64,000 bases of DNA from Onthophagus taurus (taxonomy: Eukaryota; Arthropoda; Insecta; Coleoptera; Scarabaeidae): NCBI RefSeq assembly GCF_036711975.1, contig NC_091976.1, forward strand, positions 34,782,001 through 34,846,000. Reading direction: 5' to 3'. Within the stretch, counting starts at the first letter, position 1. The number at the start of each line of letters is the position of its first letter. Positions 60,721-64,000 of this stretch are shown one piece after another. The notes under the pieces are model-generated. The model had not been told where the DNA came from and did not search any database. It worked only from the letters and a program-made list of their open reading frames with translations. Made by a program: the position numbers and the translations under genes.

Positions 60721-62330
60721 TGCCGTGCGTCTTTTAATAAAAGGTTTGACGTTTCGGATGCCATGTTGCAACCTTCTTCAGAAACTGGTTCGAAGTGACG
60801 AGATCAAAAATCGGTAACTATATATAAGTCGGAAAAACTAATTAATAATCAGTTAACGCTAATTACAAGCTAATTAATAACTAATTGCGTCGCGTCCGGT
60901 GTGAGGCGGGAAGAGGTCTTCGTGTTCACCACCATCTTCCATGTTCTGCTAAGCTCCCAGCCATCCTCTCTGTTAACGTTATTTTTATGTCGGTGGATCT
61001 CTATGGCTTCTCTTGTCAGTCTTTGGTAGTATCTGTTGTCCCTAGCCAGCACCTTTGTTTGTTCGAAGTCTATTCGGTGCCCCTCTGCATGGCAATGTTC
61101 CGCAACCACCGACTGCTGGATCTTCTTCAGCCTTACATCCCGCTCATGCTCCTTGATGCGGCACTCGACGTTGCGTCCAGTTTGGCCAACAGAAACCTTC
61201 CCACAACTACACGATAGTCGATAGACTCCCGCTCCTTTTAATGGAGTTAGTTTGTCCTTGGCTATCGGGAGTGTGTTCCGAATTTTGCTGACCGTGCCGT
61301 ACCGCACTACGATGTCGTTCTTCTTGAGGTGCCTAGCAATTCGTTCCGTTACACCTGAAACTTAGGGAACACAGATAAATCCAAGTGGTTTTGTACTTAC
61401 CGTGTCCTCTTTCTGCTTTCGCTGCTTGATGGCCTGGTTGATGTCCCTCGAAGTGTATCCATTCTTCTGCAGCACTCCTCGTAGAAAGTGTTGCTCCTTC
61501 TTCAAGTTCTCTCCTTCATATAGTCTCGCTGCTCGCTGAAATAATGTACGGATCACGGACCTCTTCTGTTGGGGATGATGATGTGAACAAGCCTGTAAAT
61601 ACCTGTTGGTATGGGTCTTCTTTCGATATACACCAAGTTCTATATCTCCATTTGTCGTCCTGGTGACCAATACATCTAGGAAAGGTAGTTTTTTGGCAGT
61701 TTTTGTTTCCATGGTGAACTTAATCATAGGATGTTGAGAGTTCAAGTGAACTCTTGGAGCCGTTTTTAACCATGTTGCCATATCACAAACGTGTCATCCA
61801 CATATCGTAGCCATAGTTTTGGTTTCCACTGGCTCTTCTTCAAAGCGTCCTCTTCGAATAATTCCATGTAGAAATTAGCTATAACTGGCGATAGTGGAGA
61901 TCCCATGGCTGCCCCTTCGAACTGCTCGTAAAATTCTCCTTTCCAGCTGAAATACGTCGACGATAAGCAATACTCCACCAGATCTGGCACGTATTCTGGT
62001 AAACCCTCCGGAATGAGTTTTCGGCGAAGACCCTCTACAGCATCCTTAACTGGTACCCTAGTAAAAAGGGATTCCACATCGAAACTTACCAACATATCCC
62101 CAGCCTCCAGCTTTACACCTTTTACCGATTCCACAAAATGTGTAGAATCCCTGACATACGATTCCGTGTTACCTGTAAAGGGAGACAGAATCTTTGCAAA
62201 TTGTTTGGCCAGCTGGTATGTTGGGGAGTTGATGGCGCTTGATCTCGTCACTTCGAACCAGTTTCTGAAGAAGGTTGCAACATGGCATCCGAAACGTCAA
62301 ACCTTTTATTAAAAGACGCACGGCAAAACC
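60721..62330 (-). mobile_element. Penelope-like retroelement, 5'-truncated, between inverted terminal copies
   Basis: About 85-100 bases at the left (60721-60805) reappear inverted at 62241-62325 (TTTAATAAAAGGTTTGACGT, GGATGCCATGTTGCAACC, GAAACTGGTTCGAAGTGACG). Between them lies the reverse transcriptase/GIY-YIG gene on the minus strand. The inverted-copy arrangement is common in Penelope-like elements. Read outward, each copy contains CTGAAGAAGG ... CCGAAACGTC, hammerhead-like words. Confidence 0.82.
60870..62250 (-). pseudogene. Penelope-like reverse transcriptase with GIY-YIG endonuclease, broken
   Basis: 62250-61766: SSAINSPTYQLAKQFAKILS, LVSFDVESLFTRVP (catalytic D), GAAMGSPLSPVIANFYMELFE and LWLRYVDDTFVIW (YxDD). 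A frame change near 61770 is followed by KLPFLDVLVTRT and GVYRKKTHTNRYLQ to 61362 with a stop, then (61330-60870) KIRNTLPIAKDKL, GAGVYRLSCSCGKVSVGQTG and CRIKEHERD, the GIY-YIG nuclease with its cysteine pair. It starts at the conserved SAINSP block, so the N-terminal third is lost. Two breaks make it inactive. A close relative's N-terminal block survives at 9000-9195. Confidence 0.88.
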
Positions 62331-62483
62331 CGAAAGTTTCTAGTGTTAGTTCTAGTTTTAGTTCTAATTTTAGTTTAATTCACACCGGCCGTGAAAGCCT
62401 TCGTACTTATAGAACTAACTTCCCGATATATTCGTCGTAACATTGAACATTGAACTAAAATTTCCAACTCTGTGATACTAGAT

Positions 62484-62493
62484 GCGCCATCTA
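62484..62493 (-). promoter_or_regulatory. CTCF-like word TAGATGGCGC, minus strand
   Basis: The same ten bases as at 59768, in the opposite orientation. Confidence 0.3.
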
Positions 62494-62683
62494 TTCGGAA
62501 ATTTAATCATTATTATAATTACGTTTAAGGCTGTAAAGTTTTTGTATTTATCCATGTTCGTCTTCAATTCCATTCTTTAATCAATTTAATCAAATCATCT
62601 TTTATTGATGTTTCGACTCTTTAATGTAAAATAGAAGATTTCGTCGATGGCATTTTTGAAACGATGGTTTCACTTTTAAAAAC

Positions 62684-62692
62684 TAGATGGCG
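62684..62692 (+). promoter_or_regulatory. CTCF-like word TAGATGGCG
   Basis: Nine of the same bases, followed by GG rather than C. Facing the copy at 62484. Confidence 0.25.
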
Positions 62693-64000
62693 GGTGTTTA
62701 ATAATAAATGTTAAAATTAAATAAAAATAGTTTATGGGAATTAAAGAGAATTTATTTCAAATTGAAACTAAAATAATTAGTTTTTGTATAAAATTAGACA
62801 AAGATTTAATTTTCTTGAAAAAAGATTAATATTTAACAAGTGTTCTAAATTAAATCCAACACAAGATTAAGAAAAGAATTTTTTTAAATAATTTAATTGC
62901 CAAAATATAAATAATTTAGTTTAACTAAAAATTTCTTTTTCTGGTGTATTTGTTTCGTTGCTTATCGTGCTTGTGTATTTATGTAGTTGGTCCATGGTAA
63001 GGGAGGAGGGTGGTCGTACCCATAGTTCGTGTTTTAAACTTATTGAATCAATTACAAGAGAGGCGTCGCGCTACACAATACGTGCGCCGCCCGAAAAGTA
63101 GAGTTGACACACCACCCTCGACCCCCGTATAACAAAAAAAAAGAACGGACGCAAAAAGAAAACAACCCGAAACGACCAACGACGCCCGCCGCGGGCCGTT
63201 TTCCGCACGTTTTTCCCCCGACCCCGATTATTTTGGCCCCTTTGTTATCAAATAAACCAGTGGCGTGCGATCCATTTTTGTAGTCGTTAGGGAAAAGTCG
63301 GTTTTCGGACTTTTTCTTAAGTTACCCGTTTTAATTGTTAGTACTCGAAGAATTAATGTAAAAGTAACGAAGTTAATTAATTGAACGGGAGGGAAATGAA
63401 AAAAAAAGGAATAAAAATCGTTTTGGGGTTTAAACCTTTTTTAAGATGATCGATCTAACCGTAGGGTATTGACGTGTTTTGTAAGGGTGGTGATCAAACA
63501 ACTGTTTGACAACACTTTTCGGAATCCAAAAACCTCTATCGATCATTCAATTTTAATTTTTAGGTTAATCCTTAAATTTTAACGAATACGATCAATATTA
63601 TTATTGATGACAAAGTTAAAAATGTTAACGTCTTTTTTTCGAACCTCAAAATTGAGTCTTCAGGTTGTTTGGCGGCGACGAAGTGTACCATGGATACAAA
63701 ACGAAGCCATTTATTACGGCACCGGTGACATGTAGCATTCGCCACGGCGATTACCAAAGAAGTCCCCATAAAAAGGGAACGCGAAAACCAAACCGACGAA
63801 GACGACTTTTTGAAAACGCCTTTGTGGCCGTTCTAACGCCGACAACAATGTTATACCTGGTGCAACAGAACCGAAAGCACACCTTTTAATGTCTTTCAAA
63901 GCGCACACCTTGCATGTTTTTATTTTTCCTTATTTTTCTATCAACATCAAAAAAAGGAACAAAAGAAAAACGAGTTAAATCTTAAAAATACTAATAGCAC

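Larger units (their letters stand above)
62381..64000. other. Gene-free right end of the window
   Basis: AT-rich to 62990, then GC-rich 63050-63260 (CGCCCGCCGCGGGCCG) and 63660-63880. Frames up to 74 codons overlap on both strands at 63572-63908 without known homology. The block at 63050-63330 is promoter-like. No supported gene. Confidence 0.35.

Noticed and set aside
60885-62312. Plus-strand frames of 99-110 codons
   Set aside because: Antisense of the Penelope-like reverse transcriptase and GIY-YIG frames.
63572-63908. Three overlapping frames near the right edge
   Set aside because: Conflicting strands, no recognisable domain, and the region is cut by the window end.

Overview
This window looks like a piece of an insect nuclear genome, with Coleoptera the most likely order on general impression. 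It is AT-rich, has spliced metazoan genes with short GT-AG introns, and carries a very high load of DNA transposons. No bacterial-style operons, CRISPR arrays, tRNA or rRNA genes were seen. Six host genes can be reconstructed exon by exon: ric-8 (minus, 1-6004, its 3' end running out of the window), the alpha-1,6-fucosyltransferase FUT8 (plus, 6780-8822, head-to-head with ric-8), nucleoporin Nup37 (plus, 11032-12050), a TMEM272-like PPxY membrane protein (minus, 18085-21699), a tetraspanin (minus, 22194-23075), and an otopetrin-type proton channel (minus, 52738-58110).

Most of the remaining sequence is mobile DNA, much of it nested. The third ric-8 intron holds a 4.29 kb element coding for an unusual transposase-like protein (resembling DUF7869 proteins), and a second 1.7 kb relative is inserted in that element. 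A third copy lies at 12975-15354. The two well-defined copies are flanked by AATT. Next come a Sailor-like (DD82E) transposase split by a palindromic MITE, a rosa-type (DD41D) mariner nested in a long inverted-repeat element inside the TMEM272 intron, a Tc1 element whose right half contains an inverted copy of its own coding sequence, and a 1.13 kb palindrome-ended element carrying a small secreted-protein reading frame.

From about 28.7 to 52.7 kb there is no recognisable host gene. That stretch holds a series of palindromic TA-flanked elements, most with ends like CAGGGTG. One of them contains eight copies of a 173-bp tandem repeat with a dimeric higher-order pattern. It also holds GC-richer islands, some with TATA boxes, that may be promoters or untranslated exons of genes lying outside the window. 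A dispersed hairpin-forming repeat built from CTAGTTCTAGGTCTAGTG-type words occurs at four places. One of them (59.9-62.4 kb) encloses a 5'-truncated Penelope-like retroelement with reverse transcriptase and GIY-YIG domains.

The host genes are unrelated to each other in function (G-protein chaperone, Golgi glycosylation, nuclear pore, membrane proteins, proton channel). The ric-8/FUT8 pair probably shares a bidirectional promoter region of about 775 bp.
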